A stretch of DNA of 64,000 nucleotides from Verminephrobacter eiseniae EF01-2 (GCF_000015565.1 NC_008786.1:2666001-2730000), one strand, 5' to 3'. Shown: positions 51,716-59,832, counted from the stretch's first letter. The notes: generated by a model from the sequence alone, not told the origin. Numbers and translations: made by a program.

Positions 51716-52557
51716 CGCACTCAAACCTCGCGGCACATGGGGGTTGCACAGCACGGCAGACCGCGCTGTCAGATGCCTTGCGGCAGACCGTGCCGTCCGG
51801 CGCCCCACGGTGGACGGCGCTGCCCGGCATATCCCGCTGGGTCGTGCTGCTCGGCGCAGCAGTGCTGGCCGGCTGCGCCACCGTTGCCCAGCCGGACCCG
51901 CGCGATCCGCTGCAGGGCTACAACCGCAGCATGGCCCAGTTCAACGAGCATCTCGATACGATGGTCCTCAAGCCGGTGGCAACGGCCTACCGCGAGGTCA
52001 CGCCGGCGCCGGTGCGCACCGGCGTGAGCAACTTCTTTGCAAACATCGGCGACATCTGGTCGTTCGTGAACAACCTGCTGCAACTGCGCGGCGAGGCAGC
52101 GGCAGCCAGTTTCATGCGGGTCAATGTGAACACCTTCCTGGGCCTGGGCGGGCTGCTGGACATTGCCAGCGAACTGAACATCGAGCGCCACAAGCAGGAC
52201 TTTGGCCTGACGCTGGGGCATTGGGGCGTGGGTACGGGGCCGTATCTGGTGCTGCCGCTTCTGGGGCCGTCGACGCTGCGCGACAGCCTGGCGCTGTCGG
52301 TGGACATCAGGGGCAATGCGCTGCACCACCTGGAGTCGGCCTCGGCGCGCCAATCGCTGTACCTGCTGCGCACGGTGGAAATGCGCGCCAACCTGTTGCG
52401 CGCGGGCGCCGTGCTCGACAGCGCCGCGCTCGACAAGTACAGTTTCACGCGCGATGTGTTCCTGCAGGTGCGCGGCCAAGCCGCCGAGGCCAACGGCATG
52501 GATGACGAGGACGCCGACAACCCATCCAGCGAGGGCATGTTGCCCGAAGAGCCTTGA
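51712..52557 (+). CDS. mlaA: MlaA (VacJ) outer-membrane lipoprotein
   Basis: 281 residues. The lipobox LAGC puts the lipidated cysteine at residue 55, unusually late: about 40 polar residues precede the hydrophobic core (WVVLLGAAVLAG), so the true start may be later or this leader is an expansion. After it comes the MlaA domain (DPLQGYNRSMAQFNEHLD, NFFANIGDIWSFVNNLLQ, GVGTGPYLVLPLLGPSTLRD). MlaA removes phospholipids from the outer leaflet and passes them to MlaC. Its place inside the mla operon is usual for beta-proteobacteria. Confidence 0.93.
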   Translation: MTHSNLAAHGGCTARQTALSDALRQTVPSGAPRWTALPGISRWVVLLGAAVLAGCATVAQPDPRDPLQGYNRSMAQFNEHLDTMVLKPVATAYREVTPAPVRTGVSNFFANIGDIWSFVNNLLQLRGEAAAASFMRVNVNTFLGLGGLLDIASELNIERHKQDFGLTLGHWGVGTGPYLVLPLLGPSTLRDSLALSVDIRGNALHHLESASARQSLYLLRTVEMRANLLRAGAVLDSAALDKYSFTRDVFLQVRGQAAEANGMDDEDADNPSSEGMLPEEP

Positions 52558-52568
52558 AGGCCAAAACC

Positions 52569-53255
52569 ATGAGACCCGTGACCATGATGAACCGACGTTT
52601 CCCGGGGCCTGTGGCTCTTGGCCTGACCCTTTCCTGGGTCTTTTCCTGGGCCCTTTTCTGGGCTCTTTTCCTGCCATTGCCGGCCCGGGCCGCCGATGAA
52701 GCGCCCGATGCGTTGATCCGGCGCCTGTCCACCACGGTGCTCGATGCGGTAAAGGCCGACCAGGCGATACGCAGCGGTAATCTGGAGCCGCTGATTGCGC
52801 TGGTCAACAAGACCGTGATGCCCCATGTCAACTTCCGCCGCATGACGGCTGCCGCAGTAGGCCCCGGCTGGCGCCAGGCCACGCCCGGGCAGCAAAAGCG
52901 GCTGCAGGAAGAATTCAAGCTCTTGCTGGTGCGCACCTACGCGGGCGCGCTGGCGCATATCAGTGAGCAGACCATACAGGTCAAGCCGCTGCGCGCAGCG
53001 GCCAGCGACAAAGATGTGCTGGTGCGCACCGAGATCGTTGGCCGGGGCGATCCGATACAGCTGGACTACCGCCTGGAAAAAACCCCTGGCGACGGCGCCG
53101 GCTGGAAGGTCTACAACCTGAACGTGCTCGGCGTCTGGCTGGTGGAAACCTACCGGGGCCAGTTCGCGCAGCAGATCAACGCCAAGGGCGTGGACGGTCT
53201 GATCGACACGCTGGCCGCGCGCAACAAGGCCAATGCCGCCGCCAAGGGCGAATGA
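52569..53255 (+). CDS. mlaC: MlaC, periplasmic phospholipid carrier
   Basis: 228 residues from the ATG at 52569; an ATG at 52584 and a TTG overlapping the mlaA stop are alternatives. The signal peptide contains a repetitive Trp/Phe-rich core (SWVFSWALFWALFLPLP) ending ARAAD. The mature MlaC/Tol_Tol_Ttg2 domain includes VMPHVNFRRMTAAAVG, LLVRTYAGAL and YNLNVLGVWLVETYRGQF. It shuttles phospholipid between MlaA and the MlaFEDB complex. Confidence 0.92.
   Translation: MRPVTMMNRRFPGPVALGLTLSWVFSWALFWALFLPLPARAADEAPDALIRRLSTTVLDAVKADQAIRSGNLEPLIALVNKTVMPHVNFRRMTAAAVGPGWRQATPGQQKRLQEEFKLLLVRTYAGALAHISEQTIQVKPLRAAASDKDVLVRTEIVGRGDPIQLDYRLEKTPGDGAGWKVYNLNVLGVWLVETYRGQFAQQINAKGVDGLIDTLAARNKANAAAKGE
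52627..52673 (+). repeat. Tandem repeat in the mlaC signal peptide
   Basis: Three diverged units of TTTTCCTGGG(C/T) type, about 15 bp each, encode the SWVF/SWALF/WALFL hydrophobic core. Unit changes would lengthen or shorten the signal-peptide core. Confidence 0.6.
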
Positions 53256-53264
53256 TCCCGCGCC

Positions 53265-53534
53265 ATGCTGGCATTGCCCCCCGAACTCACCCAGCGCCAG
53301 GCCACGGCCTGCCTGCGCCTGCTGCTGCAAGGGCTGAAGGCGCAGCCAGAGCGCGCCGTGCGGGTCGATGCCAAGGCCCTGACGCGGTTTGACAGCACGG
53401 CCCTGGCGGTGCTGCTCGAATGCCGGCGCGCAGCGCTGTCCGAAGGCAGGGGCTTTGCGGTGCAAGACCTGCCGCTGGCGCTGGCGGGCATGGCGCGGCT
53501 TTACGGCGTGGATGGGTTGCTCACGGGCGGGTAG
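53265..53534 (+). CDS. mlaB: MlaB, STAS-domain subunit of the phospholipid transport system
   Basis: 89 residues forming a single STAS domain. The block VRVDAKALTRFDSTALAVLLECRRAA includes the conserved D-S-T at the helix start. MlaB binds MlaF and is needed for complex activity. It is the last gene of mlaFEDACB, 9 bp after mlaC. Confidence 0.88.
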   Translation: MLALPPELTQRQATACLRLLLQGLKAQPERAVRVDAKALTRFDSTALAVLLECRRAALSEGRGFAVQDLPLALAGMARLYGVDGLLTGG

Positions 53535-53581
53535 TTGCCGCTGCTCCGCCTTGCAGATACGCCAAGCCCCGGCGCGTGCGC

Positions 53582-53627
53582 CATATGGCGGGAACATGGC
53601 GGGACATGGCGGAAACATGACGGGAAA
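53582..53627. repeat. Degenerate tandem repeat CATGGCGGGA downstream of mlaB
   Basis: Four diverged 10-13 bp units (CATATGGCGGGAA, CATGGCGGGA, CATGGCGGAAA, CATGACGGGAAA) in non-coding DNA. Confidence 0.7.
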
Positions 53628-53714
53628 GTGGCCGCGCAAATCCGAACAGCGCGATCGGGTGGCAATCCCGGGCGTGTGGCGGGGCCGAGGAAGGTCTGGC
53701 CCCAAGAGTTTTCG

Positions 53715-53850
53715 ATGCCCAACAAGTCAGCGCACCGCACGCGGTGTACCCACAGCCTGGCGTTCAAGACGCAGGCAGACCCTGGCCACCTTGCGCGGCG
53801 ATCGCACGATGGCCGATGTGTGCAAGGGGTCCGGTCTGCACGCCGGCTAG
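53715..53850 (+). pseudogene. IS3-family OrfA remnant, frameshifted and cut by a palindromic repeat
   Basis: An ATG at 53715 opens MPNKSAHRTRCTHSLAFKTQA, and the next frame continues TLATLRGDRTMADVCKGSGLHAG. Joined, LAFKTQATLATLRGDRTMADV aligns without gaps to the start of IS3-type OrfA (FKARVALEALRGDKTLAEL, then GVHPNQI). One extra base near 53780 explains the shift. The sequence stops at the CTAG of repeat copy 4, whose TAG closes the frame. No OrfB or IS end is visible. Confidence 0.6.
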
Positions 53851-54011
53851 TGTCGCGTCACCGATCAGATGTCGTAGGCTGCGCGCAGCCATCGGAGCGC
53901 AGCGCAAGGCGCATCGCTTGCCAATACCGAGCGTATTGGCAAGCGATGCAACGCCGCGATGCGCTTCGATGGCCAGCGCGGACCGACAGATGATCGGTGA
54001 CGCGACACTAG
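53847..54011 (+). repeat. Palindromic repeat element, copy 4 (most symmetrical)
   Basis: 165 bp with CTAG at both ends. The centre is a perfect 17-bp stem (GCATCGCTTGCCAATAC and its complement) with loop CGAGC; outer arms pair over about 80 bp with few mismatches. The left arm carries GTAGGCTGCGCGCAGCC. It cuts off the IS3 OrfA remnant. Confidence 0.92.
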
Positions 54012-54062
54012 GTCATCGAACGCAAACGCCAGTGGCGCCATCGCGGTTTTGGCTCTGCCGGC

Positions 54063-54890
54063 TCAGGGCTCCCCATGCCCGTTCCCTCGATGGCCGTTCT
54101 TGCGGCGTGCGAGTTCGGCCACCTGCACGGCGATCTGCTCGGCTTGCTCTTTCATCTGTGCGACCACCACGGGCACGCGCTCAGCCGGCAGTCGCTCGGT
54201 GATGGTCGCGCTGGCCAGCCCGGCGACGGTGCGGCCGTCCGCCATGCGCACCGGCACGGCCACCGCGCGCGAGCCGGGCACCACGCCGACCGGCGCGTAG
54301 GCATATCCCTGCGCGCGCGTGCGCAGCGCGCGTTCGAGCAGTTCGGCCGGATCGATGTGCAGCGCCTGCAGCCGACGCGCATTGCGCCGCACCACCTCCG
54401 CTGCTTCTTCGGGCTGCAGTGAGGCGAGCAGTACCAGGCCACTCACGCCCACGCCAAGCGGGCGCCGCGCGCCGATCTCGATCGACAACACCTTCACCGA
54501 AAAGCTGCCCGGGCGGCGGTCGATGCATACCGAATCGACCCCGTTGCGGATGGTCAGGAAGGTGGTGTCGCCGAGGCTCTCGCTCAGGTGGCGCAGGTGC
54601 GGCTCGGCGATGGCGCGGATCGGAAAGCGTGCCGAGCGCGCCAGCCCCAGCAGGGAGACTTCGCCGCCGATCAGGTAGCGGCGCGTGGCCAGGTCCTGCT
54701 CGACCGCGCTTTCTTCCACCAGCACGCGCAGGATGCGGTGCACCGTCGGGCGGTTCAGGCCCGTATGGGCCGCGACATCGGTCAGGCGCACGCCGCGCTC
54801 CTGGCCGGTGGCGAGCACGCGCAGCACGGCCAGCGCGCGGCGCACGCTTTGCGCGCCGGCGGTGGCGGCGTCCTTATCCGTCGCAGCCAT
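54063..54890 (-). CDS. IclR-family transcriptional regulator
   Basis: 275 residues. The winged helix (SVRRALAVLRVLATG, LTDVAAHTGLNRPTVHRILRVL) precedes the IclR effector domain (LGDTTFLTIRNGVDSVCIDR, RPLGVGVSGLVLLASL). The C-terminus is Lys/Arg/His rich. It overlaps the flavin-reductase gene by 17 bp and is transcribed away from the Bug-receptor operon, which it probably controls through the shared intergenic region at 55.4-55.6 kb. Confidence 0.9.
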   Translation of the reverse strand: MAATDKDAATAGAQSVRRALAVLRVLATGQERGVRLTDVAAHTGLNRPTVHRILRVLVEESAVEQDLATRRYLIGGEVSLLGLARSARFPIRAIAEPHLRHLSESLGDTTFLTIRNGVDSVCIDRRPGSFSVKVLSIEIGARRPLGVGVSGLVLLASLQPEEAAEVVRRNARRLQALHIDPAELLERALRTRAQGYAYAPVGVVPGSRAVAVPVRMADGRTVAGLASATITERLPAERVPVVVAQMKEQAEQIAVQVAELARRKNGHRGNGHGEP

Positions 54891-55410
54891 TCATCACCGC
54901 CTGGGGCGTTTGCGGCATGCCGCGCAGCGTGACGATCTCGCCCAGCGCCGTGTAGTTCGGCCCGCCGTGCGGCAGACCGGATTCAGCGTGCGCCAGGCCG
55001 TCGCGCAAGTGGAAGGCCATGACCGCGCCGACGATGAACTCGGCGCCAGTCTGGCCGAAGGCGCTCACGCGCTCGAGCCTGCATTCCATGCTCAGCGGCG
55101 CATCGGCCAGGCGCGGCACGCGCACTGTGCGGCAAGGCCGTGTGCCGAGGCCGAGCAGTTCGGTCTCGCGCACGCCGGACGCATGCCCGGCGCTGCTGTC
55201 GTGGATGGCGCGCATCTGCGGGGCATCGCCGATGTTCACGCCCGGCAGCGGTGGTTTGTTCGACACGAAGGTGACGCAGGAGAACGGGGCGAGGTGGATC
55301 ACACCGTCTGCGGACACCGTGGTGATCCAGGCGATCGGGCGCGGCACGACGCTGCCGCTCGACAGGCGGTAGCTGGCTTCGGGCGACAGGGCGCCGGCAT
55401 CGAGAAACAT
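54874..55410 (-). CDS. Flavin reductase-like (FMN-binding split barrel) protein, internally shortened
   Basis: 178 residues from the ATG at 55410. SGSVVPRPIAWITTVSADGVIHLAPFS and FVSNKPPLPGVNIG match the FMN-binding split-barrel family, and ELLGLGTRPCRTVRVPRLADAPLSMECRLER matches its second half. About 30 residues that normally follow VNIG (the block with KDTxRNI and FVVN) are missing, and the sequence jumps to DAPQMRAIHDSSAG. The frame is maintained, so the protein may be folded but altered, or a recent inactivation. Usual role is supplying reduced flavin or acting as a small oxidoreductase. Confidence 0.75.
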   Translation of the reverse strand: MFLDAGALSPEASYRLSSGSVVPRPIAWITTVSADGVIHLAPFSCVTFVSNKPPLPGVNIGDAPQMRAIHDSSAGHASGVRETELLGLGTRPCRTVRVPRLADAPLSMECRLERVSAFGQTGAEFIVGAVMAFHLRDGLAHAESGLPHGGPNYTALGEIVTLRGMPQTPQAVMNGCDG

Positions 55411-55486
55411 GGGAGTGCCTACCGTGGTGGCGGAGCCTCGATTGTCGGCAGCGCTGCGGCGGTGCTGAACGGACACTTCCCGCAAT

Positions 55487-55504
55487 CGTCCACCATATGG
55501 AACA
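55487..55504. promoter_or_regulatory. Candidate IclR-type operator in the divergent intergenic region
   Basis: GTCCACCATATGGAACAG is centred on the palindrome CCATATGG (55493-55500). It resembles TGTTCCATATGGAACA-like sites used by IclR-family regulators, with one half better than the other, and lies between the flavin-reductase/iclR pair and the divergent Bug-receptor operon. Confidence 0.45.
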
Positions 55505-55613
55505 GGCGGGATTTATTGCTTTGCAGCATTCGATGCGTGCTCCTTAGAGTGGACGGGTCGCCGATCAAACCGCAGCCCATTTGCGGTGCCGGCGCCGGAG
55601 CAGGAGAGTCGCT

Positions 55614-56588
55614 GTGAGCAATGCCGTCGCCCCTTTTGCCGTCGCTGCGTGCGTGGCGCTTGCCGCATGGCCCGCCATGGCGCAGGACCACTGGCCCGAC
55701 AAGCCTGTCAAGCTCGTATTGCCCTACCCGCCGGGTGGCAACGTCGATGGCGCTGCGCGCATCATCGCCGAGCAGTTGCAGGCTGTGTTCATGCAGCCTT
55801 TCATCATCGACAACCGGCCCGGTGCCGGCGGCATGATCGCCGGCGCGGCGGTTGCCACGTCCGTGCCTGACGGCTACACCTTCTTCATGGGCGCGAACGG
55901 GCCGATCCTGTTCGCGCCAACCGTTTTCAAGCGCAACGTCTACGACTGGAAGAAGGACTTCGCGCCGGTCAGTTCCGTGTCATTCACGCCGCTGGTGTTG
56001 CAGGTGCATCCGTCCACGCCATACAAAACCGTGGCAGACCTGTTCGCCGAGGGCAAGAAGCCCGGCAACACGCTGACCATGGCCTCGCCCGGCGCCGGCA
56101 CGCAAAACCACTTGGTCAGCGAGTATCTGCAGCGCGCAAGCGGTGCCCGCTGGACCACGGTGCACTACAAGGGCAACGCGCCCGCCACCACGGACCTGCT
56201 GGGCGGCCAGGTGCAGTTCAACTTCGACCAGATATCGGTGGCCGGCCCCTTCATCGCGCAGGGCCGCAGCCGCGCGCTGGCCGTGACATCGCCCAAGCGC
56301 CTGCCGCAATGGCCCGATGTGCCGACGCTTCAGGAAGCCGGTTTCAAGGACTTCAGCCCCGAGACTTTCACCGGCATCCTGGCGCCGCGCGCCACACCGC
56401 CGGCGATCGTTGAGCGCTTGTCGCAGGCGCTGCAGAAAATCCTCGCCGACAAGGCCGTGCAGGCCAGGTTCGAGACGCTTGGCGCGCAGGCCCGCGGCAG
56501 TTCACCCGGGCAGTTCACCGAGTTTCTGACGCAGGAAGACGCGCGGTGGATGCCGGTCATCGAGCAAGCCAACATCCACGCCGAATGA
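55614..56588 (+). CDS. Bug/TctC-family tripartite tricarboxylate transporter receptor
   Basis: 324 residues from a GTG with AGGAGAG five bases upstream. Signal peptide AVAACVALAAWPAMAQ is followed by the Bug mature pattern: WPDKPVKLVLPYPPGGNVDGAARI, FIIDNRPGAGGMIAGAAVA, PDGYTFFMG, and PDVPTLQEAGFKDF near the C-terminus. It binds a small carboxylate or aromatic acid in the periplasm. No TctA/TctB membrane genes are next to it, common for the expanded Bug set of Burkholderiales. First gene of a five-gene catabolic operon. Confidence 0.93.
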   Translation: MSNAVAPFAVAACVALAAWPAMAQDHWPDKPVKLVLPYPPGGNVDGAARIIAEQLQAVFMQPFIIDNRPGAGGMIAGAAVATSVPDGYTFFMGANGPILFAPTVFKRNVYDWKKDFAPVSSVSFTPLVLQVHPSTPYKTVADLFAEGKKPGNTLTMASPGAGTQNHLVSEYLQRASGARWTTVHYKGNAPATTDLLGGQVQFNFDQISVAGPFIAQGRSRALAVTSPKRLPQWPDVPTLQEAGFKDFSPETFTGILAPRATPPAIVERLSQALQKILADKAVQARFETLGAQARGSSPGQFTEFLTQEDARWMPVIEQANIHAE

Positions 56589-57007
56589 ACACCGTCACCA
56601 CGACCCTCGGGCGCGCCGCGCCCGCCGCGCGCACCAGCGTGTACGTCGCCGGCTTTGGCCACAAGAACCCGATCCCGGCGGGCTGCCGCGTCGGCCCGCT
56701 GCTGGAAAGCGGCAGCATCCAGGGCAACGACCCCGCCACCGGCCGGCCGGCCGAGACCATCGAGGCACAGTGCCGCTTCATGCTCGACAACGTGCGCCGC
56801 ATCGTCGAGGCGGCCGGCGGCGGCACGCAGGACATCGTGAAAATCACCGTCTGGATGAAGGATCGACGCCAGCGCCCGGCGCTCAACGTGCCGTGGCTCG
56901 AGATGTTCCCCGATGCCGCAGCGCGGCCCGCGCGCCACGCGATCATCGCGCCCGAGCTCGACATGGGCCGGCTGATCGAGTGCAGCTTCACGGCCTGGAT
57001 CGCCTGA
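56585..57007 (+). CDS. RidA/YjgF-family protein
   Basis: 140 residues from the ATG that overlaps the receptor stop. TIEAQCRFMLDNVRRIVEAAGGGTQDIVKITVWMKD and the arginine in ARPARHAI match the RidA/YjgF/Rid family, which hydrolyses reactive enamine/imine intermediates or, in catabolic operons, acts on specific aminoacrylate-like or ring-opened compounds. Its operon placement suggests a pathway-specific Rid protein. Confidence 0.82.
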   Translation: MNTVTTTLGRAAPAARTSVYVAGFGHKNPIPAGCRVGPLLESGSIQGNDPATGRPAETIEAQCRFMLDNVRRIVEAAGGGTQDIVKITVWMKDRRQRPALNVPWLEMFPDAAARPARHAIIAPELDMGRLIECSFTAWIA

Positions 57008-57039
57008 TTCGACGTTTCTCCGACCGCCCCACGACCCCC

Positions 57040-57927
57040 ATGCCCGACTACCTTGCCTTCGACCCCCATCCGCGAGCGCCGGTGCCGCTGCCGCCCGCGC
57101 TCGCGTGCGACAGCCAGTTCCATGTGTTCGGCCCGCGCGAGCAGTACCCCGTGCGCCCCGACGCCGCCTACGAAATGCCGAGCGCCACCTGGCAGGTGGC
57201 GCAAAAGCTCCACGCCACGCTCGGCATCGGGCGCGGCGTGATCGTCCAGGCCACCACCTATGGCGCCGACCACGCAGTGGTGCTCGATGCGCTGGAGGGC
57301 CTGAACGCCGGCGGCCCGCGCCGCTACATGGCCTGCGCCAACGCCGTGGTGCTGACAGAGCGCGACGACGCCTATATCCAGAAACTGCACGACGCCGGCG
57401 TGCGCGGCGCGCGCTTGACGCGTGGCAGCCTGGGCATCCGCCTGAGCGCGGCCGGGCAGGAACGCATCTTCGCCCGCGTCAAGGAGCTCGGCTGGTACCT
57501 GAAGGTGCAGCCCGAGCCGACCGGCATCGCCGGGCAACTCCCGGCCATCGAGTCCCTGGACATGCCGGTGCTGATCGACCACATGGGCCGCGCCGACCCG
57601 GCGCGCGGCGCTGCCGACCCGAGCCTGGCGCGCATCCTGGAACTGTTCGGGCGCGGCAACTTCTGGGTGATGCTGTCGCTGTCCGAGAAGCTCTCGAAGA
57701 TCGGCGCGCCGTGGGACGACGTGGTGCCGCTCGCGCAGCGCCTGATCGACATCGCGCCCGACCGTTGCGTGTGGGCCAGCGACTGGCCGCACCCGGTATC
57801 GGTCCAACAGCCGCCCAACGAGGGCGCATTGCTCGAACTGCTCTATCGCTTCGCCCCCGACGCCGCCACGCGGCAGAAGATCCTTGTCGACAACCCCGCC
57901 CGCCTCTTTGGATTCGACAGCGCATGA
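57040..57927 (+). CDS. Amidohydrolase_2 family (LigI-like 2-pyrone-4,6-dicarboxylate lactonase relative)
   Basis: 295 residues. DSQFHVFGPREQYPVRPDAAYEMPSA at the N-terminus, LIDHMGRADP in the centre and VWASDWPHPV near the C-terminus match the metal-light TIM-barrel hydrolases related to LigI. They open lactone or ring-derived dicarboxylates. The first metal-type motif reads DSQFHVF, with only the second His of the usual HxH, as in LigI-type enzymes with weak metal sites. It overlaps the FAH-family gene by 4 bp. Confidence 0.82.
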   Translation: MPDYLAFDPHPRAPVPLPPALACDSQFHVFGPREQYPVRPDAAYEMPSATWQVAQKLHATLGIGRGVIVQATTYGADHAVVLDALEGLNAGGPRRYMACANAVVLTERDDAYIQKLHDAGVRGARLTRGSLGIRLSAAGQERIFARVKELGWYLKVQPEPTGIAGQLPAIESLDMPVLIDHMGRADPARGAADPSLARILELFGRGNFWVMLSLSEKLSKIGAPWDDVVPLAQRLIDIAPDRCVWASDWPHPVSVQQPPNEGALLELLYRFAPDAATRQKILVDNPARLFGFDSA

Positions 57928-58799
57928 AACTCATCAGCTACCTCCACGGCGGGGCCTCGCACTGGGGCTGCGTCATCGGCGACGGCGTCGTCGATCTCGG
58001 CCGCCGCCTGCCGGCCTGCGCGTGCGTCGCGGCATTGCTCGAAGGCGGCGACGCCGCGCTCGCGCAGGCGCGCCAGGCCGCAGAGGGCGCCGCGCCCGAC
58101 CATGCGCTGGCCGATGTGCGGTTCCAGACGCCCATCGCGCGGCCACGCCGCGTGTTCTGCATCGGCGTGAACTACGCGCACCGCAACGCCGAATACAAGG
58201 ACGGCAGCGATTCGCCCAAGTACCCGAGCATCTTCATGCGCGTGGCCGAGTCCTTCGTCGGCCACGGCGAGCCGTTGCAGCAGCCGCTCGAATCGACACA
58301 GCTCGACTACGAGGGCGAGATCGCCATCGTCATCGGCCAGCGCGCGCGCCGCGTGCAGGCAGACGACGCGCTGGCCTGCATCGCCGGAATCACCTGCATG
58401 AACGAAGGCACCGTCCGCGACTGGACGCACCACGCCAAGTTCAACGTGACGCAGGGCAAGAACTGGAATGCGTCCGGCGCCATCGGCCCGTGGATCGTCA
58501 CGGCCGACGAATTTCCGCAGGGCTATGGCGCGCTGCGCGTGCGCACGCATGTCAATGGCGAACTGCGGCAGGACGACAGCAGCGCGAACCTGATGTTCGG
58601 CTTCGCCTGCCTCGTCAACTACCTCTCGACCTTCACCACGCTGGCGCCGGGCGACATCATCGCCACCGGCACGCCGATCGGCGCGGGCATCCGCTTCGAT
58701 CCGCCGAAGTTCCTGCGGCCGGGCGATGTGGTCGAGATCGAAGTCAGCGGCGTGGGCGTGCTGCGCAACGTCGTGAAGGCCGAAGAGGTGGCGCCATGA
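57924..58799 (+). CDS. Fumarylacetoacetate hydrolase family protein
   Basis: 291 residues. The catalytic FAH domain occupies the C-terminal two-thirds, with VFCIGVNYAHRNAEYK, metal ligands in LDYEGEIAIVIG, GITCMNEGTVRDWTHHAKFN, and IIATGTPIGAGI. Relatives hydrolyse 2,4-dioxo acids or decarboxylate/isomerise aromatic ring-fission products. Coupling to an upstream LigI-like hydrolase and a downstream HpaH-like hydratase suggests a meta-cleavage-type lower pathway. Confidence 0.88.
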   Translation: MKLISYLHGGASHWGCVIGDGVVDLGRRLPACACVAALLEGGDAALAQARQAAEGAAPDHALADVRFQTPIARPRRVFCIGVNYAHRNAEYKDGSDSPKYPSIFMRVAESFVGHGEPLQQPLESTQLDYEGEIAIVIGQRARRVQADDALACIAGITCMNEGTVRDWTHHAKFNVTQGKNWNASGAIGPWIVTADEFPQGYGALRVRTHVNGELRQDDSSANLMFGFACLVNYLSTFTTLAPGDIIATGTPIGAGIRFDPPKFLRPGDVVEIEVSGVGVLRNVVKAEEVAP

Positions 58800-58866
58800 A
58801 ACGACATCCTGTGTTAGCCCGGTGTTTTTGCTTGCCTGCGGCCTCGACCGGCAGGAGGGTAGTCCG

Positions 58867-59679
58867 GTGAGCCTGGACCAGAACACCCTCGCCCAGGCCG
58901 CCGAGCGGTTGCAGCAGGCGCAGCGCACGCGCCTGGCCTGCCGCCAGTTCTCGCTCGACTACCCGGAGATGACGATCGACGACGCCTACGCGATCCAGCA
59001 CGCCTGGATGCAGCTCGAGCTGCGCAATGGCCGCACGATAAAAGGCCACAAGATTGGCCTCACGTCGAAGGCGATGCAGCGCGCGGTGAACATCGCCGAG
59101 CCGGACTACGGCACGCTGCTGGACGACATGTTCTACCGCGACGGCGCGGTGATCGAGTCGGAGCGCTTCCTGCAGTTGAAGATCGAGGCCGAACTGGCCT
59201 TCGTGCTCGCCAAGCCGCTGGCTGGCCCCGACTGCACGCTGTTCGACGTGCTCGACGCCACCGCGTACATCACGCCCGCGCTGGAGATCCTCGACGCGCG
59301 CATCGAGCGCATCGACCCGCAAACCAGGCGCATGCGCACCGTGCTCGACACCATCTCCGATAACGCGGCCAACGCCGCCTTGGTGCTGGGGGGACGCCCG
59401 TTCAGGCCGGCGGTGTCGGACGCCGACATGCGACGCATCGGCGCCATCGTCAGCCGCAACGGCGAGGTCGAAGAAACCGGCCTGGCCGCCGGGGTGCTCA
59501 ATCACCCCGGCTATGGCGTGGCGTGGCTCGCCAATCGGCTGCATCGTTTTGGCGTGACCTTGCAGCCCAGGCAGGTCATCCTGGCGGGCTCGTTCATCCG
59601 GCCCATCGAGGTTGTCAAGGGCGATACGGTGGTGGCCGACTACGGCGAGTTCGGCACCGTTTCTTGCCACTTCGGATGA
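58867..59679 (+). CDS. hpaH: 2-oxo-hept-4-ene-1,7-dioate / 2-keto-4-pentenoate hydratase family protein
   Basis: 270 residues from a GTG with AGGAGGG 7 bases upstream; an upstream frame extension to 58822 is less likely. LDYPEMTIDDAYAIQHAWMQLELRNGRTIKGHKIGLTSKAM and ITPALEILDARI match HpaH/HpcG-type hydratases (267 residues in E. coli). It hydrates a 2-hydroxydienoate made from a ring-fission product. It closes the operon. The symbol is by family; the true substrate could differ. Confidence 0.8.
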   Translation: MSLDQNTLAQAAERLQQAQRTRLACRQFSLDYPEMTIDDAYAIQHAWMQLELRNGRTIKGHKIGLTSKAMQRAVNIAEPDYGTLLDDMFYRDGAVIESERFLQLKIEAELAFVLAKPLAGPDCTLFDVLDATAYITPALEILDARIERIDPQTRRMRTVLDTISDNAANAALVLGGRPFRPAVSDADMRRIGAIVSRNGEVEETGLAAGVLNHPGYGVAWLANRLHRFGVTLQPRQVILAGSFIRPIEVVKGDTVVADYGEFGTVSCHFG

Positions 59680-59715
59680 ACGACGCGCATGTCCTCCCCC
59701 CTCATTTCCGGCGCG

Positions 59716-59832
59716 CACCCGGGCCGGGGGAATCACTTGGCGCGGTGCGGCCAAGAGCACCGGCGCGAGCGCGTTGCGGGTCTCGGGGTGGTTGACGGTG
59801 GCGGCCAGGGCAAGGACTTGGTCGACGCACAT
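59716..59832 (-). pseudogene. Enoyl-CoA hydratase N-terminal remnant
   Basis: On the minus strand this stretch reads VLALAATVNHPETRNALAP then VLLAAPRQVI, close to the enoyl-CoA hydratase opening (VALITLNRPExRNALSPELLAALRQAI). No start codon or downstream domain remains, and repeat copy 5 lies 25 bp beyond its upstream end. It is judged a decayed fragment; the resemblance is short. Confidence 0.35.
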
